Shown here in pieces: positions 1 to 7,554 of a stretch of 64,000 nucleotides of DNA. The stretch lies in NCBI RefSeq assembly GCF_004786035.1, contig NZ_CP035088.1, forward strand, positions 2,888,001 through 2,952,000, written 5' to 3'. Each line of letters opens with the position of its first letter. Positions within the stretch are counted from its first letter, which is position 1. Both the position numbers and the translations under genes were made by a program. The DNA is from Pseudomonas viciae (GTDB lineage Bacteria; Pseudomonadota; Gammaproteobacteria; Pseudomonadales; Pseudomonadaceae). Below the pieces are notes generated by a model. It saw only the letters and a list, made by a program, of their open reading frames with translations, made no database searches and was not told where the DNA came from.

Positions 1-91
1 CCAGGTATTCGTAGCCAAGCTCGGCGGTCTTGCGGCACAGATCCGGCAGGCCCAGGTGGCGGTGCATGTAGGGGTCGAGTGCGATTTTCAT
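1..91 (-). CDS. Sugar phosphate isomerase/epimerase (5' part only)
   Basis: Only the first 30 codons lie in the window; the gene runs off the left edge. The translation begins MKIALDPYMHRHLGLPD, typical of the N-terminal first strand of the xylose-isomerase-like TIM barrel (AP_endonuc_2 family), where a metal-dependent isomerase or epimerase acts on a keto sugar or inositol derivative. A Shine-Dalgarno GGAG lies a few bases upstream of the ATG. It is the third gene in a row on this strand after a second isomerase and an oxidoreductase, with a 59-base gap to its upstream neighbour, so it is probably the distal gene of one catabolic operon. The substrate is unknown. Confidence 0.65.
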   Translation of the reverse strand, partial: MKIALDPYMHRHLGLPDLCRKTAELGYEYL

Positions 92-150
92 TGTTGTTCT
101 CCGGTGAGCATTGGGGGCATTGTCTTTTCGATTGCAGGTAAGTCGCCCGC

Positions 151-1320
151 TCAGTAGGCAACCCAGGCCGCGTCCTTGTCGGCTGATTCCACACAACGTT
201 CGACCCAGCGCACGCCTTCGACGCCGGCGTTGATGTCGGGGTAATGCAGGGCGGCCAGTGCCTCGCTGTCGCCACGGTCGGATGCGTCCATGGCCAGGGC
301 AAAGCGGCGATAGAGATTGGACCAGGCTTCGAACAACCCTTCGGGATGGCCGCCGCCGATGCGATCGTCCTGCTGCGCGTCGGGGTGCAGGTAGCCCATG
401 CCGCGCTCCAGGACCTGCGCCGGTTGGCCCTGGATTTCGAAACTCAGCTGGTTGGGCCGTTCGTCCCACCATTCAAGGCTGGCCCGGGAGCCGATCACGC
501 GGATCTTCTGCCCGTGCATGGACCCTGCGTTCACCGCGCTGGACCAGACCGTGCCCATGGCGCCGCCCTCGTATTCCATCAAGGTGTAGGCGTTGTCCTC
601 CAACGGGGCGCGGCTGGCGACGAAGCTTTGCCGACTGCACATCAGTCGTTTGATCTTGAGGTCGGGCAACATCACTTTGGCCAGGTACAACGGGTGGGTG
701 CCGACATCCCCCAGCACGTAGCTGGGCCCGGCCTGGCGCGGGTCGACACGCCACTGGGTGGCCTGGTTCTGCGTCTCGACCGGCGCGCTATGGAAACCAT
801 GGGCGAACTGCATGTGCACCATACGCACGTCCCCCAGTTCGCCCGCCGCGATCATCGCCCGGGCCTGTTCGATCAACTGGTGCCCGGCGTAGCCGTAGGT
901 CAGGCCAACGATGCGGTCCCTGGATTGCGCCAGGGTTCGCAGCGCCTCAGCCTGTTCGAGGGTGAAACACAGTGGTTTTTCGCAGACCACATGCAGCCCG
1001 GCTTCAAGGGCGGCCCGGGTGATAGCGTAGTGGGTACCATTGGGCGTGGCGATTGACACTGCCTCGATCCCATCGGCACGTTGTGCTTCCAGTTCGAACA
1101 GGCTCAGGTAGTCCGAATAGCAGCGCGCGGGGTCGATGCCCAATTGCTCGCCAAAGGCCCGGCCGCGTGCAGGGTCGATATCCAGCGCCGCAGCGACCAA
1201 TTCGAAATTCCGGTCGCGCAGGGCGGCCGAGCGGTGGATGTAGCCGATCTGGCTGTGCTCACCGCCACCGACCATGGCCCAACGGATGGGCCGGGTAATT
1301 GTCTTGCTGCCATTGATCAT
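151..1320 (-). CDS. Gfo/Idh/MocA family oxidoreductase
   Basis: A 389-residue NAD(P)-dependent sugar or polyol dehydrogenase of the Gfo/Idh/MocA family. An N-terminal Rossmann fold is visible (AMVGGGEHSQIG near residues 15-26), followed by the family signature CEKPL near residue 112 whose Lys contributes to catalysis, and a C-terminal alpha/beta dimerisation domain with GDVGTHPLYLAK. The length is normal. It is flanked on the same strand by two TIM-barrel isomerase genes, 18 bases downstream of the larger one, and a LacI regulator is divergent from the group. This dehydrogenase-isomerase pairing is common in inositol and rare-sugar catabolism. The substrate cannot be told from sequence. Confidence 0.9.
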   Translation of the reverse strand: MINGSKTITRPIRWAMVGGGEHSQIGYIHRSAALRDRNFELVAAALDIDPARGRAFGEQLGIDPARCYSDYLSLFELEAQRADGIEAVSIATPNGTHYAITRAALEAGLHVVCEKPLCFTLEQAEALRTLAQSRDRIVGLTYGYAGHQLIEQARAMIAAGELGDVRMVHMQFAHGFHSAPVETQNQATQWRVDPRQAGPSYVLGDVGTHPLYLAKVMLPDLKIKRLMCSRQSFVASRAPLEDNAYTLMEYEGGAMGTVWSSAVNAGSMHGQKIRVIGSRASLEWWDERPNQLSFEIQGQPAQVLERGMGYLHPDAQQDDRIGGGHPEGLFEAWSNLYRRFALAMDASDRGDSEALAALHYPDINAGVEGVRWVERCVESADKDAAWVAY

Positions 1321-1338
1321 GGGGCTGTCCTCATGTGA

Positions 1339-2262
1339 TCAGAAACCGATTCGGGCCAGGTAGGCGCGGCTGGCCGCTACATCGTCCAGGCTGGTCCCGG
1401 CGTTGCGCGGGTCGCGTTCCTGTTCGACGGTGATGCAGCCTTGGTAACCCAACTCATGCACGAGGTTGTGCAGCGCTGGGTAGTCGATGACGCCGCGTCC
1501 AATGGGGCACATGACGCCCCGGGCGCAGGCGGCAAAGAAGCGGATGTGTTCGTTCAACACCTGGTCGAAAACCACCGGGTCGATGTCTTTGAAGTGCAGG
1601 TAGTCCAGGCGATGAGCGTAGGTGCGCAGCGACGCGACCGGGTCCATGCCTGCGTAATAGAGATGTCCGGTGTCCAGGCACAGCCCGGCGACTTCGTCGG
1701 GGATGTCGTCCACCAGGCGTGCCAACTCGTCGGCGAACTCGATGTAGCCGCCAGCGTGGGGATGGACGACGGCGCGGATGCCGTATTGATGCCAGGCAAT
1801 GTCAGCGATGGCGCGGATGTGCGCCATCATGGTGTTCCAGCGCGCATCGTCCAGGCGTGGCGCGCGGTCCGAGTGCCCGGCGGCGTAGTCGCGCTCGTCG
1901 TGGCCCCAATCGATGATCACCAGATAGGGGCCGGCATGGCGCTGTCCGGTTTGCTTTTGCGGGGCTGGCAATTGCTTGAGCAGCGCGCAGATGTTGTGGG
2001 TCTGGCGCAGCAGCTCGGGCAGGTTGGCGGGGGTGACGAGGTCGTCGAAGATCGTCCCGGCGATCACACGCAGATCGTGTTCGGACAAGGCTGGCCCGAC
2101 GGTTTCGGCGTCCAGCGGCAGGTAACCATAGGGGCCCAGCTCGATGCCGCGATAGCCAGCCTCGGCTGCTTCGCCAAGCACGCGGCGCCACGGAGGCAGG
2201 AAAGGGTTCTTGACGTCATCGACGCCCCAGCAGCAAGGCGCGGTGCAGATGTGGATCGTCAT
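1339..2262 (-). CDS. Sugar phosphate isomerase/epimerase (TIM barrel)
   Basis: A 307-residue xylose-isomerase-like TIM barrel protein of the inosose dehydratase/hydroxypyruvate isomerase type. Barrel strands and metal-ligand regions are visible: RGIELGPYG near residue 40, VVHPHAGGYIEF in the middle, CLDTGHLYYAG near residue 195, and HFKDID near residue 225, with the late Glu in CITVEQERDPRNAG. It is the promoter-proximal gene of the minus-strand operon and is divergent from the LacI gene across a 127-base region, so that region probably carries both promoters. Conversion of a keto-inositol or keto-sugar is a family-level inference only. Confidence 0.85.
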   Translation of the reverse strand: MTIHICTAPCCWGVDDVKNPFLPPWRRVLGEAAEAGYRGIELGPYGYLPLDAETVGPALSEHDLRVIAGTIFDDLVTPANLPELLRQTHNICALLKQLPAPQKQTGQRHAGPYLVIIDWGHDERDYAAGHSDRAPRLDDARWNTMMAHIRAIADIAWHQYGIRAVVHPHAGGYIEFADELARLVDDIPDEVAGLCLDTGHLYYAGMDPVASLRTYAHRLDYLHFKDIDPVVFDQVLNEHIRFFAACARGVMCPIGRGVIDYPALHNLVHELGYQGCITVEQERDPRNAGTSLDDVAASRAYLARIGF

Positions 2263-2349
2263 GGGGCACTCCGGCTGTGTTTGTTTTTATGTGCTTGGCC
2301 TGATGCTATTGGGTTGCCGGGGAAGGGGCCATGGGTGGATGGCTTAATC

Positions 2350-2389
2350 TGTCAAAACCCCTTATGATGCCCAATAGAGGTGTCAAAAC
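2350..2389 (+). promoter_or_regulatory. Direct repeat TGTCAAAAC before the LacI gene
   Basis: TGTCAAAAC occurs at 2350-2358 and again at 2381-2389, 31 bases apart (about three helical turns). The second copy ends directly against the ATG of the LacI-family gene. Between them lies TATGAT (2363-2368), a possible -10 box, and AGAGG, a possible ribosome site. The position in the divergent region suggests an operator for autoregulation and control of the catabolic operon, but LacI proteins normally bind palindromes, so this is tentative. Confidence 0.35.
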
Positions 2390-3445
2390 ATGTCAGAGAA
2401 GTCACGTCGTAAACTGCGTCCCACGATGGCCGATGTCGCTCGGGAAGCCGGAGTCAGCCTGTCCACCGTAGACCGGGTGCTGAACCTGCGCGCTGACGTG
2501 CGCGCCGACACCGCCCAGCGCATCGCCGCGGCTGCCGCGCGGTTGGGGTTTCATGCCAAGGGCGTTATCGAACAGCGGGTGCTCAACGACCGCCCGACCT
2601 TGCGGCTTGGCTTCCTGTTGCAGAAAAGTGGCGTGCCTTTTTACCAAGGCCTTGCCCACGCGTTGTCAAATGCCGCCGTAACCTGCACGCGAGCGCGGAT
2701 TCGGGTGGTCATCGGCTATTTGGATGAGCTTGACCCGATCACCGTGGCGCAGCGCATCTCGTCCTTGCGCGATCAAGTGGACGGCCTGGGCGTGGTGGCG
2801 GTGGACCATCCCAGGGTGCGCGAGGCGGTCGCACAACTGCGCGAGACGGGTGTTTCGGTGGTGGCACTGCTGTCCGAGTTGTCCAGCGCTACCGGCACCG
2901 GCTATGTCGGGTTGGACAACCGGCTCACCGGGCGCACGGCAGGCTGGTTCGTCAGCCGCCTCGCCGGCCAGCCCGGCCCGGTGGCGGTCATGCTCAGCAG
3001 CCAGCGTTTCCAGTGCCAGGAGTTGTGCGAACTGAGCTTTCGCAGTTATCTGGCGGAGCACTCCAGCGAATGGGAACTGCTCGCCTCGCGCCTGACGCTG
3101 GAGGACGATGAGTTCGCCTATGGCAACACGTTGGACCTGCTCACGGCAGAACCTGATCTTGTCGGGCTTTATGTGGCTGGAGGTGGTATAGCGGGGGTGT
3201 TGCGGGCTTTGCGCGATCTCAAGGACCGACAGCTGCGCTTGCCCATCGTGGTGTGCCATGACCTGACGCCACTGACGCGTGACGCGTTGAAGACGGGGCT
3301 GGTCCAGGCGGTGCTGTCGCATCCTGTCGCGGCCATGGCCGAACAAGCGGTCGAAGCACTGGTCGAGGCAGCAACAGCCACGCCGCCAGGCTCGGCGTCA
3401 AGGCGGGTGGTGCCACTTCAGATCGATGTGTCGGAAAGCATATAG
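2390..3445 (+). CDS. LacI family transcriptional regulator
   Basis: A 351-residue repressor-type regulator. The N-terminal LacI helix-turn-helix is clear (MADVAREAGVSLSTVDRVLN, residues 13-32), followed by the hinge region and a periplasmic-binding-protein-like effector domain (LRLGFLLQKSGVPFYQGLAHAL to the C terminus). The second repeat TGTCAAAAC abuts the start codon. It is transcribed divergently from the Gfo/Idh and isomerase operon, so it probably represses that operon and responds to its sugar or polyol substrate. The ligand is not predictable from sequence. Confidence 0.92.
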   Translation: MSEKSRRKLRPTMADVAREAGVSLSTVDRVLNLRADVRADTAQRIAAAAARLGFHAKGVIEQRVLNDRPTLRLGFLLQKSGVPFYQGLAHALSNAAVTCTRARIRVVIGYLDELDPITVAQRISSLRDQVDGLGVVAVDHPRVREAVAQLRETGVSVVALLSELSSATGTGYVGLDNRLTGRTAGWFVSRLAGQPGPVAVMLSSQRFQCQELCELSFRSYLAEHSSEWELLASRLTLEDDEFAYGNTLDLLTAEPDLVGLYVAGGGIAGVLRALRDLKDRQLRLPIVVCHDLTPLTRDALKTGLVQAVLSHPVAAMAEQAVEALVEAATATPPGSASRRVVPLQIDVSESI

Positions 3446-3523
3446 CTGCACATACGATCCGGTTTATCCATTCTGCGAAATGATCCTCGTGACCACTAAG
3501 TCAGCGGAGTTTTCTTTAAAAGC

Positions 3524-3547
3524 TGTACAAAATTAATTTCTTGTACA
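3524..3547 (+). promoter_or_regulatory. LitR/PplR-type operator, TGTACA-N12-TGTACA
   Basis: TGTACA at 3524-3529 and at 3542-3547 are separated by exactly 12 bases. This fits the direct repeat T(G/A)TACA-N12-TGTA(C/T)A which, as I recall it, was footprinted for PplR1, a LitR/CarH-type MerR regulator of light-inducible genes in P. putida. The proximal half continues into TACAAT, a possible -10 box. The site lies 38 bases upstream of the ATG at 3585. The same arrangement stands before the convergent operon at 9994-10017. Confidence 0.7.
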
Positions 3548-3584
3548 ATTATCAAGGCTCCCTTGGTAAACGGGTAGTGCTTTC

Positions 3585-4151
3585 ATGGCCCGGTCGCTCG
3601 CGCTCAGGAAAAGCTTGGTCGCCATAGTCGTTTGCATGTCTACGCTTTATTGCACTCAAACCTTGTCGGACTGGCGCGGCGTTTTGCCAGGCACGCGTCT
3701 GGTCGGGCAAGCCGATTTCGACTGGTACGGGTTCGACATCTACCAGGCCAGGCTCTGGAGTGCGGCCGCTGTGCCAAGCCTGGAAACGGCGTTTGCCCTG
3801 GAACTCAGTTACCGGCGCGCCATCGGTAAAGAGGCTTTGGTCCAAACGAGCCTGAAGGAAATGCAGCGCCTCAACGGGGCGCCCCTGGACGTCAAGCGCC
3901 GGGACGAATGGGCCGGTCAAATGCGCCGTGCTTTTATTGATGTGAAGCCTGGAAGCCGTATCACTGGCGTGTATCTACCGGGGCAGGGCTGTCATTTCTA
4001 TGTGGGTGAAAAGCTGTCTCTTGTGGTCGCAGACCCACTGTTTGCCCAGGCATTTTTTGCTATCTGGCTCGATCCTCGAACTCGAGAACCCATTCTTAGG
4101 AATCAATTACTTGGAATCCAGAGTTCAAGTGAAGGGAGAGAGAATCAGTGA
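3585..4151 (+). CDS. Chalcone isomerase-like exported protein
   Basis: A 188-residue protein of the bacterial chalcone-isomerase-like family, usually found beside CFA-type methyltransferase genes. The N terminus (SLALRKSLVAIVVCMSTLYC) looks like an export signal, and the body has the family pattern FDWYGFDIYQARLW, LELSYRRAIGKEALVQTSLKEM and RITGVYLPGQGCHFYVGE. The enzymatic role is not established; a lipid-binding or periplasmic fatty-acid function is plausible. It is the first gene of a three-gene operon, overlapping the next gene by four bases, and is preceded by a LitR/PplR-type operator. The Shine-Dalgarno before the ATG is weak, so a start a few codons away is possible. Confidence 0.75.
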   Translation: MARSLALRKSLVAIVVCMSTLYCTQTLSDWRGVLPGTRLVGQADFDWYGFDIYQARLWSAAAVPSLETAFALELSYRRAIGKEALVQTSLKEMQRLNGAPLDVKRRDEWAGQMRRAFIDVKPGSRITGVYLPGQGCHFYVGEKLSLVVADPLFAQAFFAIWLDPRTREPILRNQLLGIQSSSEGRENQ

Positions 4152-4687
4152 AGCATTTTCTGCTGGCATTGCTGCTGATGCTGGGCCTGACCAGTTGCGG
4201 GAATGTGAATGTCGAACGTTATGCCGACCAGCAACCACGACTGGATCTGGCGCAGTTTTTCAGCAATCCCGTCAAGGCCTGGGGCATCTATCAAAAGCGT
4301 TCGGGTGAAGTGATCAAGCGTTTTGTGGTGGAGATTTCCAGCCGCCACGAGGGTGATCGACTGATCCTGGATGAGCGTTTCCTCTACAGCGATGGCACTC
4401 GCCAGCGGCGGGTCTGGACGTTGACGCCTGTTGGGCCAGGGCTTTGGCGCGGTCGTGCGGACGACGTGATCGGCGAGGCGCAGGGAGAAGTGGCCGGCAA
4501 TGCTCTACGTTGGCGTTATCGGCTGAACCTGCCGGTCGACGGTTCGACCTATGAAGTCACTTTCGATGACTGGATGTACCTGATGGATGAAGACACGCTG
4601 ATCAACCGTTCCAGCATGAGCAAGCTCGGTGTCGAGCTGGGCCAGGTGACCCTGTTTTTCCGTCGTCAGGCCGGGAGTACGCCATGA
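4148..4687 (+). CDS. DUF3833 family lipoprotein
   Basis: A 179-residue protein with a lipoprotein signal: MKHFLLALLLMLGLTSCGN has the lipobox LTSC, so Cys17 should be lipidated. The rest fits the DUF3833 family (LDLAQFFSNPVKAWGIYQKRSG, VVEISSRHEGDRLILDERFLYSDG, YLMDEDTLINRSSMSK), a calycin-like beta-barrel predicted to bind a hydrophobic ligand. It starts with GTG inside the stop of the chalcone-isomerase-like gene and ends overlapping the ATG of the next gene, so the three are translationally coupled. A periplasmic role with a modified fatty acid is inferred from the neighbours. Confidence 0.8.
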   Translation: MKHFLLALLLMLGLTSCGNVNVERYADQQPRLDLAQFFSNPVKAWGIYQKRSGEVIKRFVVEISSRHEGDRLILDERFLYSDGTRQRRVWTLTPVGPGLWRGRADDVIGEAQGEVAGNALRWRYRLNLPVDGSTYEVTFDDWMYLMDEDTLINRSSMSKLGVELGQVTLFFRRQAGSTP

Positions 4688-4989
4688 CCTTGCAGGAGCT
4701 GACCGATCTGGCCGTCGACGGTCGGATCCATGAACTCGAGCTCTTGTCGCTGGAAGGCGGTCTTTACGTGTTGCGCGCTCGGCGGGGCAGTGGGTTGTAT
4801 ACGCTGCTCGACGAATCGGGCAAGACGTTGCCGGTGCGCTCTACCACCCATCTTCGTGAACTGCTGCGTTTTGTGCCGCGCCTGCCGTGCGTGCTGGTGC
4901 AACAGGTGGTCCATGATGAAATGTGCGGTTTGCGCGAGGGGGTGGTCGAGCCATTGCGCCTCCCACTTTTTCTGGACGAGCCTTGGTAG
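4684..4989 (+). CDS. Small conserved protein (DUF6482-like)
   Basis: A 101-residue cytoplasmic protein with no signal peptide or membrane segment. It resembles the small DUF6482-type proteins of pseudomonads (MTLQELTDLAVDGRIHELEL, then GLYVLRARRGSGLYTLLDESG, ending LPLFLDEPW). No catalytic motif is recognised. It overlaps the DUF3833 gene by four bases (ATGA) and is the last gene of the plus-strand operon. It ends 21 bases from the stop of the convergent DUF2878 gene, so both operons of the lipid locus meet here. Family assignment is moderate and function unknown. Confidence 0.7.
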   Translation: MTLQELTDLAVDGRIHELELLSLEGGLYVLRARRGSGLYTLLDESGKTLPVRSTTHLRELLRFVPRLPCVLVQQVVHDEMCGLREGVVEPLRLPLFLDEPW

Positions 4990-5010
4990 CTGCCCGCTTG
5001 CATCCCGTGG

Positions 5011-5499
5011 TCAGCGCGATTCAGCCAGGCGCAGCGCCAGTGGTAGCCATAACCCCCAGAGAGGGGCCAAGACCAACGCGGTTCCGAGTACGCCAAGGGG
5101 CAGCGTGACCCCGGCCAATGGTGCTCCCACGCAATAGGCCAGCGGACCACCCACCATGCCTGCCAGCGCACCGCGCCAGACCGGCCGTATGGCCCAGGCC
5201 AGGCTATGCCGCAAGCCCGTGGCGAAGACCAACCAGAGCAGGGCCAGCCAAAGTGGCAACGGGCTCTGCTTGAACACGAACAGGCCCTGTGCGCCCAGGC
5301 TCCAGTCCAGCAACATGCCGCAGAGGCCAACGCTGGTCACCGCATAGAACTCGGACTTGGGCGTCGGGCTGAATGCAAGGTGAGCGAGCAGGCCACAGAT
5401 TACCACCAGCAGCCAGCCTGGCTGGTGGGCGCCGGCCACGCATCCCCACCAGCCCAGTTGCAGCCAGAGTGCGTTGATCAGCAGGCCGATGCGGTTCAT
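5011..5499 (-). CDS. DUF2878 family integral membrane protein
   Basis: A 162-residue polytopic membrane protein. I start it at the Met of MNRIGLLINALWLQLGWWGC, which overlaps the stop of the methyltransferase gene by four bases; a longer frame upstream lies wholly inside that gene. About five hydrophobic segments follow (LLVVICGLLAHLAF, VGLCGMLLDWSL, LPLWLALLWLVFATGLRHSLAW and two near the C terminus). DUF2878 genes are repeatedly found with CFA-like methyltransferases and DUF3833. It is the last gene of the six-gene minus-strand operon. A role in handling or placing the modified lipid is only inferred. Confidence 0.8.
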   Translation of the reverse strand: MNRIGLLINALWLQLGWWGCVAGAHQPGWLLVVICGLLAHLAFSPTPKSEFYAVTSVGLCGMLLDWSLGAQGLFVFKQSPLPLWLALLWLVFATGLRHSLAWAIRPVWRGALAGMVGGPLAYCVGAPLAGVTLPLGVLGTALVLAPLWGLWLPLALRLAESR

Positions 5500-6767
5500 C
5501 GGGCCTGCCGTTGTTCCGCCAGGGACGTCGGGCGGGCAGCGGGGCCGGCGAACACCAACTGGGCAACGCCGATGGCACGCTCCTGGAATCCCCCTTCGCA
5601 GTAGCACAGGTAGAATTCCCACAGGCGCTGGAAGGTTTCGTCATAGCCCAGCTCCAACAAAACCTGGCGCGATTGGCGCAGATTCTCATGCCAGTGTCGC
5701 AGCGTACGGGCGTAGTGCGCACCGAAATCCTCAAGGTGCAGCAGGTTGAGTTGCGTCCGCGTGCTGGCGGTGCTCAACAGAATCGACAGCGACGGCAGTG
5801 CGCCGCCGGGGAAAACATGGCGCTGGATAAAATCCACCGAACGTCGGGCCTGGGTGTAGCGCTGGTCGCGGATGGTGATCGATTGCAGCAGCATCAGGCC
5901 GTCATCCTTGAGCAACGCGGCGCAGCAGCGGAAATACTCAGGCAGGTATCGATGCCCGACGGCTTCGATCATTTCGATGGACACCAACTTGTCGTAGCGC
6001 CCATGCAAGTCACGATAGTCCTTGCACAGCACGTGCACGCGCTCCTGCAGGCCCAGCGTCTCGATGCGCTGCAGCGCGTGGCGGTATTGCTCGTCGGACA
6101 AGGTCGTGGTGGTCACCTTGCAACCGTAGTGAGTGGCTGCATGGATGGCGAGGCTGCCCCAGCCCGTACCGATTTCCAGCAAATGGTCGCCTGGGCGCAG
6201 ATCGAGCTTGCGGCAGATGCGTTCAAGCTTGTTGAGCTGGGCGTCTTCCAGGCTTTGCTCCGGGCTTTCGAACAGTGCGGCCGAATACATCATGGTGGGG
6301 TCGAGCAGTCGCTCGAACAGCTCATTACCCAAGTCGTAGTGAGCGATGATATTGCGCCGCGAGCCTTTTCGATTGTTGCGGTTGAGCCAGTGCAAGCCGC
6401 GCATCAGGGGGCGACTGAGGCGGGCCAGGCCGCTGTCCATGGCGTCGAGCACTTCCAGGTTGGCCACAAACAGGCGTGTCACGGCGGTCAGGTCGGCGCT
6501 GCGCCAGTAGCCCCGGATATAGGCCTCGCCGGCGCCGATGGAACCGTTACCAGCGACCATGCCCCAGGCGGCGGCGTCGAGGATCTCGACCTCGGCCACC
6601 AAGGGACTGCTCAGGTCGCCGAAACTCAACGGCGCGCCATCGACCGTCAGGCGCAGATGGCCGTGACGCAGGCGGCGCAGTTGGCCGAGCACGGCCTGCT
6701 TGAAGAAGCCGCCGTTGAACGGGGAGAAGCTGCTGGCCTTAGTAACGCTCAGGGTGGGTTCGGGCAT
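5496..6767 (-). CDS. ufaM: CFA-family lipid methyltransferase (UfaM-like)
   Basis: A SAM-dependent methyltransferase of the cyclopropane-fatty-acyl-phospholipid synthase family, 423 residues from the chosen start. That start has AAGGA eight bases upstream; an ATG ten codons earlier lacks a site. Visible features are YDLGNELFERLLDPTMMYS near residue 144, the SAM-binding loop LLEIGTGWGSLA near 196-207, and SIEMIEAVGHRYLPEYF, as in CFA enzymes. It lies in an operon with a flavin oxidoreductase, SDR and DUF1365 rather than alone like housekeeping cfa. Known homologues in this context (UfaM of Rhodobacter; the light-induced ufaM of P. putida) methylate unsaturated acyl chains on the way to furan fatty acids. 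The symbol follows that comparison and is not proven here. Confidence 0.8.
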   Translation of the reverse strand: MPEPTLSVTKASSFSPFNGGFFKQAVLGQLRRLRHGHLRLTVDGAPLSFGDLSSPLVAEVEILDAAAWGMVAGNGSIGAGEAYIRGYWRSADLTAVTRLFVANLEVLDAMDSGLARLSRPLMRGLHWLNRNNRKGSRRNIIAHYDLGNELFERLLDPTMMYSAALFESPEQSLEDAQLNKLERICRKLDLRPGDHLLEIGTGWGSLAIHAATHYGCKVTTTTLSDEQYRHALQRIETLGLQERVHVLCKDYRDLHGRYDKLVSIEMIEAVGHRYLPEYFRCCAALLKDDGLMLLQSITIRDQRYTQARRSVDFIQRHVFPGGALPSLSILLSTASTRTQLNLLHLEDFGAHYARTLRHWHENLRQSRQVLLELGYDETFQRLWEFYLCYCEGGFQERAIGVAQLVFAGPAARPTSLAEQRQAR

Positions 6768-7554
6768 GGTCGGGGTCCTTGTGGGCGGTTTCACCAATAC
6801 TCAGGTCGCCTTGGCTTGCCTGGTGTGTGTACAGGGGGCTGCGTTTGAGCAGCAGGCGCAACGCCTGCCAGTAGATGGCGCTGACAGTGCGCAGGCTCAT
6901 CCATGGGAATGCCAGGACATGGCGGCGCAACGACCGGCCATCGAGAGGCTCGCGCTCGAGCGCCAGGTGGGCCTCGAAGACCTTGTGCCCGTCGCGCCAG
7001 TTCTCCATGTGCACGCGAATGTGGGAGTCCTGGAGCCGAAAGCGCATGCGGTAATCCATGTCCCGGGGCAGGAACGGTGAAACATGGAAAGCCTTGGCCA
7101 CCCGGAACGCCTGGGGCTCGCCAGGGCGTACCGGCAGCACGTAGTGATGACGCTCGCGCCACGGGGTGTTGCGCACTTCGCAGAGAATCGCCGACAGGCG
7201 CCCGTCGGCTTCGTGGCAGAAATAGAAACTCACCGGGTTGAACGACAGGCCCCAGCTACGTGGCTGGGTCAGCAGTTGGATCGCGCCTTGGGGAGCCGTA
7301 CCCAGCGCTTCGGTGAGGATCTCGCGCACGGCGTCGACCAAGGGCACACCCAGGCGGGTGCGCGCAGGCAGGTAGTCGCGTTCGCGCCAGCACAGCGGTG
7401 CCAGGGGCCATGACCGCAGCAGGCGTGACAGACCCAGCACATGATCCTGTTCGGCGAGGTCCAGGTACAGCATGCCGATCGGATAACGAAATGCGTGGAC
7501 TCGCGGTGCATGGCGCCGATGGTCGATCCAGCCGCGACACAGGCTGCTGTTCAA
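6739..7554 (-). CDS. DUF1365 family protein
   Basis: A 271-residue DUF1365 protein. Family-typical blocks are RGWIDHRRHAPRVHAFRYPI at the N terminus, LLTQPRSWGLSFNPVSFYFC in the middle, CEVRNTPWRERHHYVLP, and AFHVSPFLPRDMDYRMRF, followed by a C-terminal HVLAFPWMSLRTVSAIYWQALRLLLK. No cofactor motif is seen. DUF1365 genes almost always sit between an FAD-dependent oxidoreductase and a CFA-like methyltransferase, as here, so a role in making the modified fatty acid is inferred. It overlaps the upstream flavoprotein gene by four bases and the downstream methyltransferase start by 29 bases, indicating tight coupling. Confidence 0.85.
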   Translation of the reverse strand: MNSSLCRGWIDHRRHAPRVHAFRYPIGMLYLDLAEQDHVLGLSRLLRSWPLAPLCWRERDYLPARTRLGVPLVDAVREILTEALGTAPQGAIQLLTQPRSWGLSFNPVSFYFCHEADGRLSAILCEVRNTPWRERHHYVLPVRPGEPQAFRVAKAFHVSPFLPRDMDYRMRFRLQDSHIRVHMENWRDGHKVFEAHLALEREPLDGRSLRRHVLAFPWMSLRTVSAIYWQALRLLLKRSPLYTHQASQGDLSIGETAHKDPDHARTHPERY

